Shown here piece after piece: positions 25,997-33,803 of a DNA stretch of 64,000 bases. The notes below the pieces were generated by a model. It did not search any database. It was not told where the DNA came from and was given only the letters and a program-made list of their open reading frames with translations. This DNA comes from Amorphoplanes digitatis (lineage in GTDB: Bacteria > Actinomycetota > Actinomycetes > Mycobacteriales > Micromonosporaceae), in NCBI RefSeq assembly GCF_014205335.1, contig NZ_JACHNH010000001.1, positions 7,930,501 to 7,994,500 of the forward strand, in the 5' to 3' direction. The position numbers and the translations under genes are program-made. Each line of letters opens with the position of its first letter. Positions within the stretch are counted from its first letter, which is position 1.

Positions 25997-26398
25997 GTGC
26001 AAGAAGAGCCGATCGACCCGTTCAACGGCGACCCTGCCGACCCGGCCGCCGGTCTCGACGACCTCTCGGAGGACGCCGAGAGTGACCCGCTGACCGAGCC
26101 TGAGCGGCAGGACGTCCTCGAGGACCTCTCCGACCTGGAGATCTACCAGGCGTTGCTGAGTCCGACGGGCATCCGCGGTCTGGTGATCGAGTGCGAGGAC
26201 TGTCACGAGCCACACTACTTCGACTGGGACCTGCTCCGGGGCAACCTTCGCCACCTGCTGAGCAACGGCCGCCCGCGGGTGCACGAGCCGGCCTACGACC
26301 CGGACCCGGACCACTACGTGACGTGGGAATACGCCCGTGGTTACGCCGACGGGGTGCACGACACACTTGCCGAGGGCACGGACGACGAGGCTTCCTGA
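25997..26398 (+). CDS. DUF5319-family conserved actinobacterial protein
   Basis: This is an acidic 133-residue protein of unknown function, conserved next to guaB in actinobacteria (it corresponds to Rv3412 of Mycobacterium tuberculosis). Typical family blocks are LEDLSDLEIYQALLSP, RGLVIECEDCHEPHYFDWDL and EYARGYADG. The C-x2-C-H...H cluster (ECEDCHEPHYFDW) looks like a possible metal site. The GTG at 25997 is preferred because a TACGGT -10 box lies 7 bases before it; an ATG at 25979 would add six residues. It converges with the BldM-like gene, with 38 bases between the stops. Confidence 0.85.
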   Translation: MQEEPIDPFNGDPADPAAGLDDLSEDAESDPLTEPERQDVLEDLSDLEIYQALLSPTGIRGLVIECEDCHEPHYFDWDLLRGNLRHLLSNGRPRVHEPAYDPDPDHYVTWEYARGYADGVHDTLAEGTDDEAS

Positions 26399-26436
26399 TC
26401 GCCGCCCGGGCCCCCGGGGTGTAACAGACCTACCGT

Positions 26437-27279
26437 TTAAGCGACCAGACCGGCCCGGAAGCCGGCGGCCACCGCATGTGCCCGGTCGCGGGCGCCCAGC
26501 TTGCGGAAGAGCCGCCGAGCGTGGGTCTTCACGGTGTCCTCGGAGACGAAGAGCTCACGCCCGATCTCCGCATTGCTCTTCCCGTCGGCCATCCCCCGCA
26601 ACACCTGCAACTCGCGTTCGGTGAGCGTGAGCCGCCGGCCCGTCGGGACGTCGGTGCGGCCGGTGTCGTTGCCCGGCCACGCCATCGGCCGGCCGGTGGC
26701 CGGGTCGATGTCCGATCCGTCGCCTCGCTGGGCGGGGACCATCGGTGAGTTCGGCAGCATCGCGGGTACCCCGCCACCGTTCGGCGTGCCGGCCATGGCC
26801 AGCCCGTCGCGGTGCAGGCCGCGAGCGGCCGCCGAGTTGTTGTTACGACCGGCGCCGCCGACCGTTGCGGGCTGGGCATTCGCGCCGTTGATCGGCATGC
26901 CCTGTGGCCGCACCGGCAGGAGCAGGAGCAGCAACGCCTTGGCGACGACACTGACCAGGTCGTGCTCGACGCCGCGGATGACACCTCTGGCCCCGGCGGC
27001 GACAGCCGCGGCGGCGACCCGCGGATCTTCGGCACCGAAGAGGACGACCTGCGCCTGCGGGGCGCGGGCGAGGACGCGACGGGTGAAGCCGACGCTGTCG
27101 GGACGGGTCACGGCGGTGTCGGCCAGGACAACCTCGGCCGGCCTTTCAGCCAGTCGGATCATGGCCTCGGTCTCGCTGACCGCCGTCCGCACGACCCCGG
27201 TCATCCCGAGCCGGGCCGCGGTAGAGGCGACGGTCTGGGCCGCAAGTGGGGTTCGGACGCACACGAGGACGGTACGCAC
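26437..27279 (-). CDS. bldM: BldM-like atypical response regulator (NarL/LuxR output domain)
   Basis: The 280-residue protein has a receiver-like N-terminus (about 1-110), a long low-complexity linker rich in Gly, Pro and Asn (about 115-215) and a LuxR helix-turn-helix. The C-terminus (LTERELQVLRGMADGKSNAE, then LFVSEDTVKTHARRLFRKLG and DRAHAV) is almost the BldM sequence I know from Streptomyces, and the position between guaB and whiD also matches. The receiver is degenerate: the acidic pair is VRT (in VCVRTPLA), the usual switch lysine is missing (GVIRGV), and only an aspartate in VLADTAV remains. It therefore probably works without phosphorylation. BldM controls aerial growth and sporulation genes and can pair with WhiI. 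Confidence 0.8.
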   Translation of the reverse strand: MRTVLVCVRTPLAAQTVASTAARLGMTGVVRTAVSETEAMIRLAERPAEVVLADTAVTRPDSVGFTRRVLARAPQAQVVLFGAEDPRVAAAAVAAGARGVIRGVEHDLVSVVAKALLLLLLPVRPQGMPINGANAQPATVGGAGRNNNSAAARGLHRDGLAMAGTPNGGGVPAMLPNSPMVPAQRGDGSDIDPATGRPMAWPGNDTGRTDVPTGRRLTLTERELQVLRGMADGKSNAEIGRELFVSEDTVKTHARRLFRKLGARDRAHAVAAGFRAGLVA

Positions 27280-27510
27280 AGTGATCCTCCTTCTCTCTCA
27301 GAGGAGATCACGCAACGGCCGCAGCATTACGCGCTTTAGATGGAAAAATTAGGAAACATCGGTACGGCTTGGAGCACCGATGAGATACGGCTGACGAAGA
27401 CATCGACAAGTCGCGTGTGATCCGGCGTTCGCCGGGGTACACGGGCGACAGGCCTGAGTCAGGCCCCTCAATGACAGCACTCCGCGGTGCCGCGCGGGAG
27501 GAGGGTGTTG

Positions 27511-27900
27511 ATGTCGAACGTTCGCAGACTGCCCGGACCCATCGCCGACCTTTGGGAATGGCAGCGACTCGGCCTGTGCAGGGGGCGCGACAGCGCCCAG
27601 TTCTTCCACCCGGACGGTGAGCGTGGGTCGTCGCGCAACCGTCGGGAGGCGAATGCCAAGACGATGTGCGGCGCCTGCCCGGTCCGGGCGGAGTGCGCTG
27701 CTCACGCACTGGCTGTCCGTGAGCCGTACGGCGTTTGGGGAGGTTTCAGCGAAGCGGAGCGGCTGCGGCTGCTCGCGGTCGGCTGGGAGGACCTTGCCGA
27801 TCGGCATCACGGACGGGTGGACCTTGCCCGGCTGGAGGCCCGCCTCGGCCGGCCCCACAAGTCGGCGGTTCCGGCACAACGGCAGGCACCGGCGGCCTGA
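27511..27900 (+). CDS. whiD: WhiB-family iron-sulfur regulator (WhiD/WhiB3 type)
   Basis: The 129-residue protein has the four cluster cysteines Cys23, Cys53, Cys56 and Cys62 (C-x29-C-x2-C-x5-C) and the G(V)WGG turn (VWGGFSEAER, about 75-84), followed by a basic tail. WhiB-like proteins bind a [4Fe-4S] cluster and the region 4 domain of the principal sigma factor, and regulate development and redox responses. The locus (after guaB and bldM, before groES-groEL1) is that of whiD in Streptomyces and whiB3 in Mycobacterium. The ATG at 27511 has GGGAGGAGG at a good distance. The 231 bases shared with divergent bldM should hold both promoters. Confidence 0.9.
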   Translation: MSNVRRLPGPIADLWEWQRLGLCRGRDSAQFFHPDGERGSSRNRREANAKTMCGACPVRAECAAHALAVREPYGVWGGFSEAERLRLLAVGWEDLADRHHGRVDLARLEARLGRPHKSAVPAQRQAPAA

Positions 27901-28065
27901 CGCCGATCGACGCGTGGCACCACACAGCTTCCGGCGCGGTTCCCTGCGGGGAGCCACGTCGGCATGTTCAACGGCGTGTTCGCCGCATCGGTGGACATGC
28001 AAGCCACCGTATGAGCGAACTTGGGGTTGACGTCGGACCAAAAGTGCGGCTTTTGGGTGACACCC

Positions 28066-29631
28066 TCAGTCGACCGTGACCTGCACCGAATGCCACCCCG
28101 TCGCCCCGTCCGGCTCCGGCGGCGCGGGGGCACCGGTCTGCACCGCGCCGTCACCGTCGGCGGCCCGGACCCGCACGAAGTGCTCACCCGGCGTCGCCTG
28201 CCAAACGTATGACCACTGCACCCAGGTGTCCGTCGAGACCGCCGGCGCGAGGGTCGCCCGGGCCCAGGGGCCGCCGTCGATCTGGACCTCGACCCACCGG
28301 ATGCCGCGGTGCTGTGCCCAGGCGACCCCGGCGACGGTGACCGCGCCCGCCTTGCGCCCGGCGCCGTCACGGGGCGTGTCGATCCGCGACTGGGTCTTGA
28401 TCGGACCCTGCGCCGACCAGCCCCGCGGCACCCAGTACGCGTCGAAGTCGGCGAACCGGGTCAGCTCGATCTCGGTGATCCACTTGCAGGCGGAGACGTA
28501 GCCGTACAGGCCGGGCACGACCATGCGCGCCGGGAAGCCGTGCGACACCGGAAGAGGACGGCCGTTCATGCCGATCGCCAGCAGGGCGTCCCGGCCGTCG
28601 CGCAGCACGGCGGTCGGGCTTCCGCAGGTCCAGCCGTCGGCCGAGCGCTGCACCACCTGGTCGGCGTCGGGCAGCGGCTGCGCCTCGTCCAGCAGGTCCT
28701 TGATCGGGGTGCCGAGCCAGAGCGCGTTGCCGATCAGGTCGCCGCCGACCTCATTGGACACGCAGGCCAGCGTCACGTACCGCTGCACCATCGGGCGCCG
28801 CAGCAGCTGTTCCCAGGTGAGGGTGATCGGGTTGCGGACCATCCCGTGTATGCGCAGCTCCCAGGTCGCCGGGTCGATCTGCGGCGGATACAGCGCGGTG
28901 TCGATCCGGTAGAAGTCGGAGTTCGACGTGACGTACGGCACCGCGCCCCTGACCTGGGCGCCGGCCGGGATCGCCGGGGCCGGCCGCAACGGCTCCGGCA
29001 GCACGACCGCGTCGCGGGCGGCGGTCACCGCGCGCCGCGAGGTCAGGAACCGGCCGCCGAAACCCCCGACGACGGCCACCGCCGCGGCGCCGCCCAGCGC
29101 CAGCAGGAATCGGCGCCGGTTCTCCTCCGTTCCGGCCCGGTCCACCGGCCGACCATCGTCGCCGCCCGGGGCCGCCGGGGCCGGGTCCGCGGTGACGGCC
29201 AGCCGCACGAGGTAGTACAGGGCCAGCGCCGCGACCAGCATGGCGACGATCGACGGAAGCGCGGCGGTGAACCCGGCGTCGTGCCGGGTGACCGCGGCGG
29301 TCACGCCGATCACGCCGAACAGGGCGACACCGGCGAAGGCGGCCGCCCGGCTGCGCACCGCGACGACGCCGAGCAGCGCGGCGTAGCCGCAGAGCAGGAT
29401 CACGGTGCCGACGATCAGGGCGGTCTTGTCGTGGGTGCCGAAGACCGCGATGCCCACGTCCTTGACCGGCCCGGGCACGGTGTCGACCACCACGCCGCCG
29501 ACGGCGAGCAGTGGCGACGAGAGCGGACCGGTGAGGACGGCGACGATCTCGGCGACACCGATGGCCACGCCGGCCGCGGCGACGCCGGCCAGCGCGGCCC
29601 GCGGCGAGAGGTTCACGCCTCCATCCTGCAT
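28066..29631 (-). CDS. Membrane-anchored molybdopterin-dependent oxidoreductase (sulfite oxidase family)
   Basis: The 521-residue protein has four or five N-terminal membrane helices (about 10-150), then a twin-arginine-like segment NRRRFLLALGGAAAVAVVGG followed by an extracellular molybdopterin domain. Its conserved cysteine in YVTLACVSNEVGGDLIGNAL is the molybdenum ligand. A C-terminal Mo-co dimerisation domain (about 420-521) completes it. The physiological substrate cannot be read. The internal Tat-type motif after several helices suggests that the catalytic domain is exported in folded form while tethered. The ATG at 29631 is chosen over longer frames that run into the neighbouring gene. 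The kinase-like gene ends 20 bases upstream on the same strand. Confidence 0.88.
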   Translation of the reverse strand: MQDGGVNLSPRAALAGVAAAGVAIGVAEIVAVLTGPLSSPLLAVGGVVVDTVPGPVKDVGIAVFGTHDKTALIVGTVILLCGYAALLGVVAVRSRAAAFAGVALFGVIGVTAAVTRHDAGFTAALPSIVAMLVAALALYYLVRLAVTADPAPAAPGGDDGRPVDRAGTEENRRRFLLALGGAAAVAVVGGFGGRFLTSRRAVTAARDAVVLPEPLRPAPAIPAGAQVRGAVPYVTSNSDFYRIDTALYPPQIDPATWELRIHGMVRNPITLTWEQLLRRPMVQRYVTLACVSNEVGGDLIGNALWLGTPIKDLLDEAQPLPDADQVVQRSADGWTCGSPTAVLRDGRDALLAIGMNGRPLPVSHGFPARMVVPGLYGYVSACKWITEIELTRFADFDAYWVPRGWSAQGPIKTQSRIDTPRDGAGRKAGAVTVAGVAWAQHRGIRWVEVQIDGGPWARATLAPAVSTDTWVQWSYVWQATPGEHFVRVRAADGDGAVQTGAPAPPEPDGATGWHSVQVTVD

Positions 29632-29651
29632 CGGCGCGTGCCGAACAGTCC

Positions 29652-30272
29652 TTACGGTTGGGTGACGACCTGCCGCAGCGGCGGCAGGGCGGCCACCAGG
29701 GCGTCCAGCAACTCCACCGCGCCGCGATCGGCACGGGGTTCCGGCAGCTTCGGTACGCCCTCGGCGGGCAGTTCCCAGATCACCCGGCCCGGGTCGAGCC
29801 GGTCCAGCGTCGCGTACCACTGCTGGAGGGGCTCGCGGAGCTGGACGTGCGCCGCGAAGTTGCGCCGCCGCCGGGTCTCGTCACTGTCGCGCCGGCGTTG
29901 CAGCGTCTCGACCTCGGGCAGGCCGACCAGCACCGCGTCGGCGAACCCGAGCCTGCCGGCGCGGAACGCCTCCCGGGTCACCGTCAGCTCGCGGTCGAAC
30001 CGGGCGCGCGGCGCCAGCCCCAGCGCCGCCATCCCCCAGGCGTAGTGCAGCTTCACCGGGTCGGTGTCGCAGAACGCGACGCCGTCGGCGTGCTCGAGCT
30101 CCAGGGCCTGCGCCCAGCGGTCCATGCTCACCCGCGCCCAGTGCCGGGCCAGCGCCACCGCGTCGGTGGGTTCCCGGCCGGTCGCGGCGTACTCGGCGAC
30201 GTAACGACCCACGTAACGTCGGCACCACGACGTCTTGCCGGCCGCGGTCGGACCCTCAACCACGACGATCAT
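29652..30272 (-). CDS. P-loop ATPase/kinase-like protein of unknown substrate
   Basis: The 206-residue protein begins MIVVVEGPTAAGKTSWCRRY, a Walker A motif at the very N-terminus as in nucleotide or small-molecule kinases. A possible Walker B-like aspartate pair is in VAFCDTDPVKLHYAWG, and an arginine-rich lid-like segment follows (LQRRRDSDETRRRRNF). The ATG at 30272 has AGAGG upstream; earlier in-frame ATGs lack one. I do not recognise a specific family member. The gene precedes the molybdoenzyme gene and may be co-transcribed with it. Confidence 0.7.
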   Translation of the reverse strand: MIVVVEGPTAAGKTSWCRRYVGRYVAEYAATGREPTDAVALARHWARVSMDRWAQALELEHADGVAFCDTDPVKLHYAWGMAALGLAPRARFDRELTVTREAFRAGRLGFADAVLVGLPEVETLQRRRDSDETRRRRNFAAHVQLREPLQQWYATLDRLDPGRVIWELPAEGVPKLPEPRADRGAVELLDALVAALPPLRQVVTQP

Positions 30273-30309
30273 CCGCGCCTCTTTCCCCGAATCCCGCATC
30301 ACACACGAG

Positions 30310-30344
30310 AAAGGGCGCGCCGCGGAATGCGACGCGCCCTTTTT
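30310..30344. terminator. Terminator after groEL1
   Basis: AAAGGGCGCG (30310-30319) pairs with CGCGCCCTTT around a 12-base loop and is followed by a T run on the + strand and a short T run on the - strand. It ends the groES-groEL1 transcript before the kinase-like gene. Confidence 0.8.
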
Positions 30345-30355
30345 ACTCTTTCGAC

Positions 30356-32005
30356 TCAGAAACCCGGGCCGTGCTGGTGGCCGTGGCCACCGTGGCTGTG
30401 GCCGTGGCCACCGCCCGCGGCGGGCTCCGAATCGGCCGGCTTCTCCACCACGAGGCTCTCCGTGGTGAGCAGCAGCGCGGCGATCGAGACGGCGTTGGAG
30501 ACCGCACTGCGGGTCACCTTGACCGGGTCGATGATGCCGGCCGCGACCAGGTCGACGTACTCGTCGGTGGCCGCGTTGAGGCCGTGGCCCCAGCCCAGCT
30601 CGGCCGACTTGCCCGCCACCACGTAGCCGTCGTGGCCCGCGTTCTGCGCGATCCAGCGCAGCGGCTCGACAAGCGCCTTGCGGACGATCTGCACGCCGAC
30701 CGCCTCCTCGCCGGTGAGGCCGAGGTTGCCGTCGAGCACCGAGGCGACCTGCGCCAGGGCGGCGCCGCCACCCGGGACGGTGCCCTCCTCGACCGCGGCC
30801 TTGGTCGCCGCGATGGCGTCCTCGATGCGGTGCTTGCGCTCCTTCATCTCGACCTCGGTCGCGGCGCCGACCTTGATCACCGCGATGCCGCCGGAGAGCT
30901 TGGCCAGCCGCTCCGAGAGCTTCTCGCGGTCCCAGTCGGAGTCCGAGGCCTCGATCTCCTTGCGGATCTGCGCGACCCGGTCCTCGATCTCGGCCTTGCG
31001 GCCGCCACCGTCGACGATGGTCGTGCTCTCCTTGTCCACCACGACCCGCCGGGCGGTGCCCAGCATGTCGAGGGTGACCTGGTCGATCTTGTAGCCGAGC
31101 TCGGGGGCGATGAGCTCGCCACCGGTCGCGATCGCAAGGTCCTGCAGCATCGCCTTGCGCCGGTCACCGAAGCCGGGTGCCTTCACGGCCACAATCTTGA
31201 AGGTCTTCCGCAGCGCGTTGACGACCAGGGTCGACAGCGCCTGGCCCTCGACGTCCTCGGCGACGATGAGCAGCGGCTTGCCGCCGGAGAGAACCTTCTC
31301 CAGCAGCGGCAGCAGCTCCTCGACGCTGGAGATCTTCTGCGTGGTGATCAGCAGGTAGGCGTCCTCCAGGACGGCCTCCTGCGACTCGGCGTCGGTCACG
31401 AAGTTCGGCGAGATGAAGCCCTTGTCGAACTGCAGACCCTCGGTCACCTCGAGGCCGGTGTCCAGGACGGACCCCTCCTCGACGGTGATGACGCCGTCGC
31501 GGCCGACCCGCTCCATCGCCTCGGCGATGAGCTCGCCGATGGTGGCGTCCTGCGCCGAGATGGTGGCGACGTTCGCGATCGACTTCTTGTCGTCGACCTC
31601 GACCGCCTTCTCCAGCAGCGCCTTGGAGACGGCCTCGGCGGCCAGGTCCATGCCGCGCTTGAGCGCGATCGGGTTGGCGCCCGCGGTCACGTTGCGCAGG
31701 CCCTCGCGGACCAGCGCCTGTGCGAGCACGGTCGCCGTGGTGGTCCCGTCGCCGGCGACGTCGTTGGTCTTCGTCGCCACCTCCTTGACCAGCTGCGCAC
31801 CGAGGTTCTGGTACGGGTCGGAGAGCTCGATCTCCTTGGCGATGGTGACACCGTCGTTGGTGATCGTCGGCGCGCCGAACTTCTTGTCGAGGACGACGTT
31901 GCGACCGCGCGGGCCGAGAGTGACCTTGACCGTGTCGGCGAGCGTGTTGACGCCGTGCTCCAACAGGTGCCGGGCGTCGTCGGAGAAACTAAGAATCTTC
32001 GCCAT
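30356..32005 (-). CDS. groEL1: Chaperonin GroEL1 with histidine-rich C-terminus
   Basis: The 549-residue 60-kDa chaperonin opens MAKILSFSDDARHLLEHGVN and has the ATP-binding motif VAGDGTTTATVLAQALVREG and the conserved GGGAAL block. The C-terminus is His/Gly-rich (GGGHGHSHGGHGHQHGPGF) instead of the Gly-Met repeats of housekeeping GroEL. This marks the GroEL1 type that lies next to groES in actinobacteria, while the main GroEL2 is usually encoded elsewhere. The ATG at 32005 lies 73 bases after the groES stop. Expression should be controlled by HrcA through the two CIRCE sites upstream of groES. Confidence 0.96.
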   Translation of the reverse strand: MAKILSFSDDARHLLEHGVNTLADTVKVTLGPRGRNVVLDKKFGAPTITNDGVTIAKEIELSDPYQNLGAQLVKEVATKTNDVAGDGTTTATVLAQALVREGLRNVTAGANPIALKRGMDLAAEAVSKALLEKAVEVDDKKSIANVATISAQDATIGELIAEAMERVGRDGVITVEEGSVLDTGLEVTEGLQFDKGFISPNFVTDAESQEAVLEDAYLLITTQKISSVEELLPLLEKVLSGGKPLLIVAEDVEGQALSTLVVNALRKTFKIVAVKAPGFGDRRKAMLQDLAIATGGELIAPELGYKIDQVTLDMLGTARRVVVDKESTTIVDGGGRKAEIEDRVAQIRKEIEASDSDWDREKLSERLAKLSGGIAVIKVGAATEVEMKERKHRIEDAIAATKAAVEEGTVPGGGAALAQVASVLDGNLGLTGEEAVGVQIVRKALVEPLRWIAQNAGHDGYVVAGKSAELGWGHGLNAATDEYVDLVAAGIIDPVKVTRSAVSNAVSIAALLLTTESLVVEKPADSEPAAGGGHGHSHGGHGHQHGPGF

Positions 32006-32078
32006 TTATGGTCCCTTCAACGCACCGGCGCCCTGGACCGGAAGCCGGGCCAGGGCGCTCAGCACTGTCAGATCAGGT

Positions 32079-32387
32079 CTACTTCTCGATGACCGCGAGG
32101 ACGTCGCGGGCGGAGAGCACCAGGTACTCCTCGCCGGCGTACTTGACCTCGGTGCCGCCGTACTTCGAGTACAGGACGGTGTCGCCGACCTTGACGTCGA
32201 TCGGAACGCGGTTGCCCTTGTCGTCGATCCGGCCGGGGCCAACGGCGAGGACGGTGCCCTCCTGCGGCTTCTCCTTGGCGGTGTCGGGGATCACGATGCC
32301 CGACGCCGTCGTGGTCTCGGCCTCGTTCGCCTGGACCACGATGCGGTCCTCGAGCGGCTTGATCGCAACCTTTGTCGCGGTAGTCAC
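32079..32387 (-). CDS. groES: Co-chaperonin GroES
   Basis: The 102-residue GroES caps the GroEL ring. It has the usual VAIKPLEDRIVVQ start, the mobile loop ETTTASGIVIPDTAKEKPQE and the ending YLVLSARDVLAVIEK. The GTG at 32387 is preferred, because AGGAGG lies 8 bases before it. The ATG at 32393 would leave only 2 bases after that site. It is the first gene of the groES-groEL1 operon, with a promoter and two CIRCE operators about 140-210 bases upstream. Confidence 0.95.
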   Translation of the reverse strand: MTTATKVAIKPLEDRIVVQANEAETTTASGIVIPDTAKEKPQEGTVLAVGPGRIDDKGNRVPIDVKVGDTVLYSKYGGTEVKYAGEEYLVLSARDVLAVIEK

Positions 32388-32524
32388 GGGCATACCCTCC
32401 TGGGTACAGGTGTTGTCGCCGGCCAATGGACAGGCCGGGCTGATGCCTCATGCCACCGGGCGGGGCCGTCGTCGCGGGTGCCGGTCCGCCTGGCGCAGGC
32501 GCACGTCCCCGGTCGGGGAGCACG

Positions 32525-32551
32525 CTGGCACCCTCAGGTTGAGAGTGCTAA
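32525..32551 (-). promoter_or_regulatory. CIRCE operator 1 (HrcA site), groESL
   Basis: The consensus is TTAGCACTC-N9-GAGTGCTAA. The right arm GAGTGCTAA (32543-32551) is perfect and the left arm CTGGCACCC (32525-32533) matches 6 of 9, with the exact 9-base spacer. It lies just downstream of the -10 box. Confidence 0.85.
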
Positions 32552-32555
32552 TCGG

Positions 32556-32584
32556 AGATTATGCCGGAACTAGCACTCCGTCAA
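32556..32584 (-). promoter_or_regulatory. Vegetative sigma-type promoter of groES-groEL1
   Basis: On the minus strand TTGACG (32584-32579), a 17-base spacer and TAATCT (32561-32556) form a near-consensus housekeeping promoter. The -35 lies inside the loop of CIRCE 2 and the transcription start should fall at or within CIRCE 1, so HrcA bound at either site would block RNA polymerase. Confidence 0.8.
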
Positions 32585-32596
32585 CCAGAGTGCCAA
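32570..32596 (-). promoter_or_regulatory. CIRCE operator 2 (HrcA site), groESL
   Basis: CTAGCACTC (32570-32578) and GAGTGCCAA (32588-32596) each match the CIRCE arms at 8 of 9 positions with the exact 9-base spacer. It covers the -35 box and ends 29 bases before the divergent methyltransferase gene. Confidence 0.88.
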
Positions 32597-32625
32597 CGCG
32601 TCAGCTTCCAGCAGAATGACTTTCC

Positions 32626-33792
32626 GTGGACCTCGAACTGCTCGCCGCCCTGCGTACCCCCGAGGGAGCCGCCGCCCTGACGGCCGCCGCCGAGGTCACC
32701 GGCGCGGACCCGCTCGCCGCCGCGACGGCGCTGCGCACCCGCGGACTCTCCCCCGGCCTGGCCGCCGCCGCACTCACCCAGACCGACCTGCGGATACGCG
32801 CGGAGGCCAAGTTCGGCACGGCCGCCCAGACCATGCTGTTCACCCGGGCCGGGCTCGAACAGGCGACCCGCGCGGCGGTGGCCGACCGGCGCGCCGGCCG
32901 GCTGCGCGCGGCCGGCGTCGAGACCCTGGCCGACCTCGGCTGCGGCCTCGGCTCGGACGCGCTGGCGGCGGCCCGAGCGGGCATCCGGGTGTACGCCGTC
33001 GACGCCGACCCGCTCACGGCCGCGCTCGCCGCCGCGAACGCCGAGGCCGCCGGCCTGGCCCACCTGGTGACCGTGGAGTGCGCGGACGCGACGAGCGTTC
33101 CGGTGGAGCGGTTCGACGCGGTCTTCGCCGACCCGGCGCGCCGGCGGGCGGGCCGCGGCCGGGTGATGGACCCGCGCTCGTGGTCGCCGCCGTGGGACTT
33201 CATCGCCGCACTGCCCGGCCGGGTGCCACGCACGGTGCTCAAGCTCGCCCCCGGCATCGATCACGCGCTCCTACCGCCGGGCGCCGAGGGCGAGTGGGTA
33301 AGCGTCGGCGGCGATCTGGTCGAGGCCGCGTTCTGGTGCGGTCCGCTGGCGGAGTTCGCTCGGCGGGCGATCCTATTGCCGTCGGGCGCCGAGCTCACCG
33401 GCTCGGGCACCGCGGCGGCGCCGGTCGGCCCGGTCGGCGCCTTCCTGTACGACCCGGATCCGGCCGTGGTCCGCTCGCACCTCGTCGCCGAGTTCGCCGC
33501 GACGATCGGCGGCCGGATCGCCGACCCAGAGATCGCCTACGTCTACACCGACACCGCCGTGGACACCCCGTTCGGCCGGCGGCTCGAGATCACCGACGTG
33601 CTGCCGTTCTCCCTGAAGCGGCTGCGGACGCTGCTGCGCGAGCGCGGCGTCGGGCGGCTGGAGATCCGCAAGCGCGGCTCCGCGCTCGAGCCCGAGCAGC
33701 TGCGCCGGGACCTGCGGCTGCGCGGCAACGCACCGGCGTCGCTCGTGCTGACCCGGGTGGCGGGCGCGCCGACGGCCCTGCTCTGCCGCTAG
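32626..33792 (+). CDS. THUMP-like-domain class I SAM-dependent methyltransferase
   Basis: The 388-residue protein has a helical N-terminus (about 1-95), a Rossmann methyltransferase core with the SAM motif TLADLGCGLGSDALAAARAG (about 102-121), then VYAVDADP, and a DPARRRAGR motif (about 169-177) seen in this family. A C-terminal THUMP-like region carries SLKRLRTLLRERGVGRLEIR. Such proteins are presumed nucleic-acid methyltransferases; the target is unknown. The GTG start at 32626 is divergent from groES and only 29 bases from CIRCE 2, so HrcA may affect it too. Confidence 0.85.
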   Translation: MDLELLAALRTPEGAAALTAAAEVTGADPLAAATALRTRGLSPGLAAAALTQTDLRIRAEAKFGTAAQTMLFTRAGLEQATRAAVADRRAGRLRAAGVETLADLGCGLGSDALAAARAGIRVYAVDADPLTAALAAANAEAAGLAHLVTVECADATSVPVERFDAVFADPARRRAGRGRVMDPRSWSPPWDFIAALPGRVPRTVLKLAPGIDHALLPPGAEGEWVSVGGDLVEAAFWCGPLAEFARRAILLPSGAELTGSGTAAAPVGPVGAFLYDPDPAVVRSHLVAEFAATIGGRIADPEIAYVYTDTAVDTPFGRRLEITDVLPFSLKRLRTLLRERGVGRLEIRKRGSALEPEQLRRDLRLRGNAPASLVLTRVAGAPTALLCR

Positions 33793-33795
33793 CCT
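33790..33795 (+). promoter_or_regulatory. -10 element of a probable leaderless promoter (ybaK-type gene)
   Basis: TAGCCT overlaps the stop codon of the upstream gene and lies 8 bases before GTG 33804. No ribosome-binding site is visible, so the downstream gene may have its own leaderless transcript. Confidence 0.4.
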
Positions 33796-33803
33796 TCCTG
33801 CTC

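Noticed and set aside
27901..28065. Small gene between whiD and the molybdoenzyme gene
   Set aside because: Open frames there are antisense or continuations of the neighbours. Only intergenic sequence and a shared 3' region remain.
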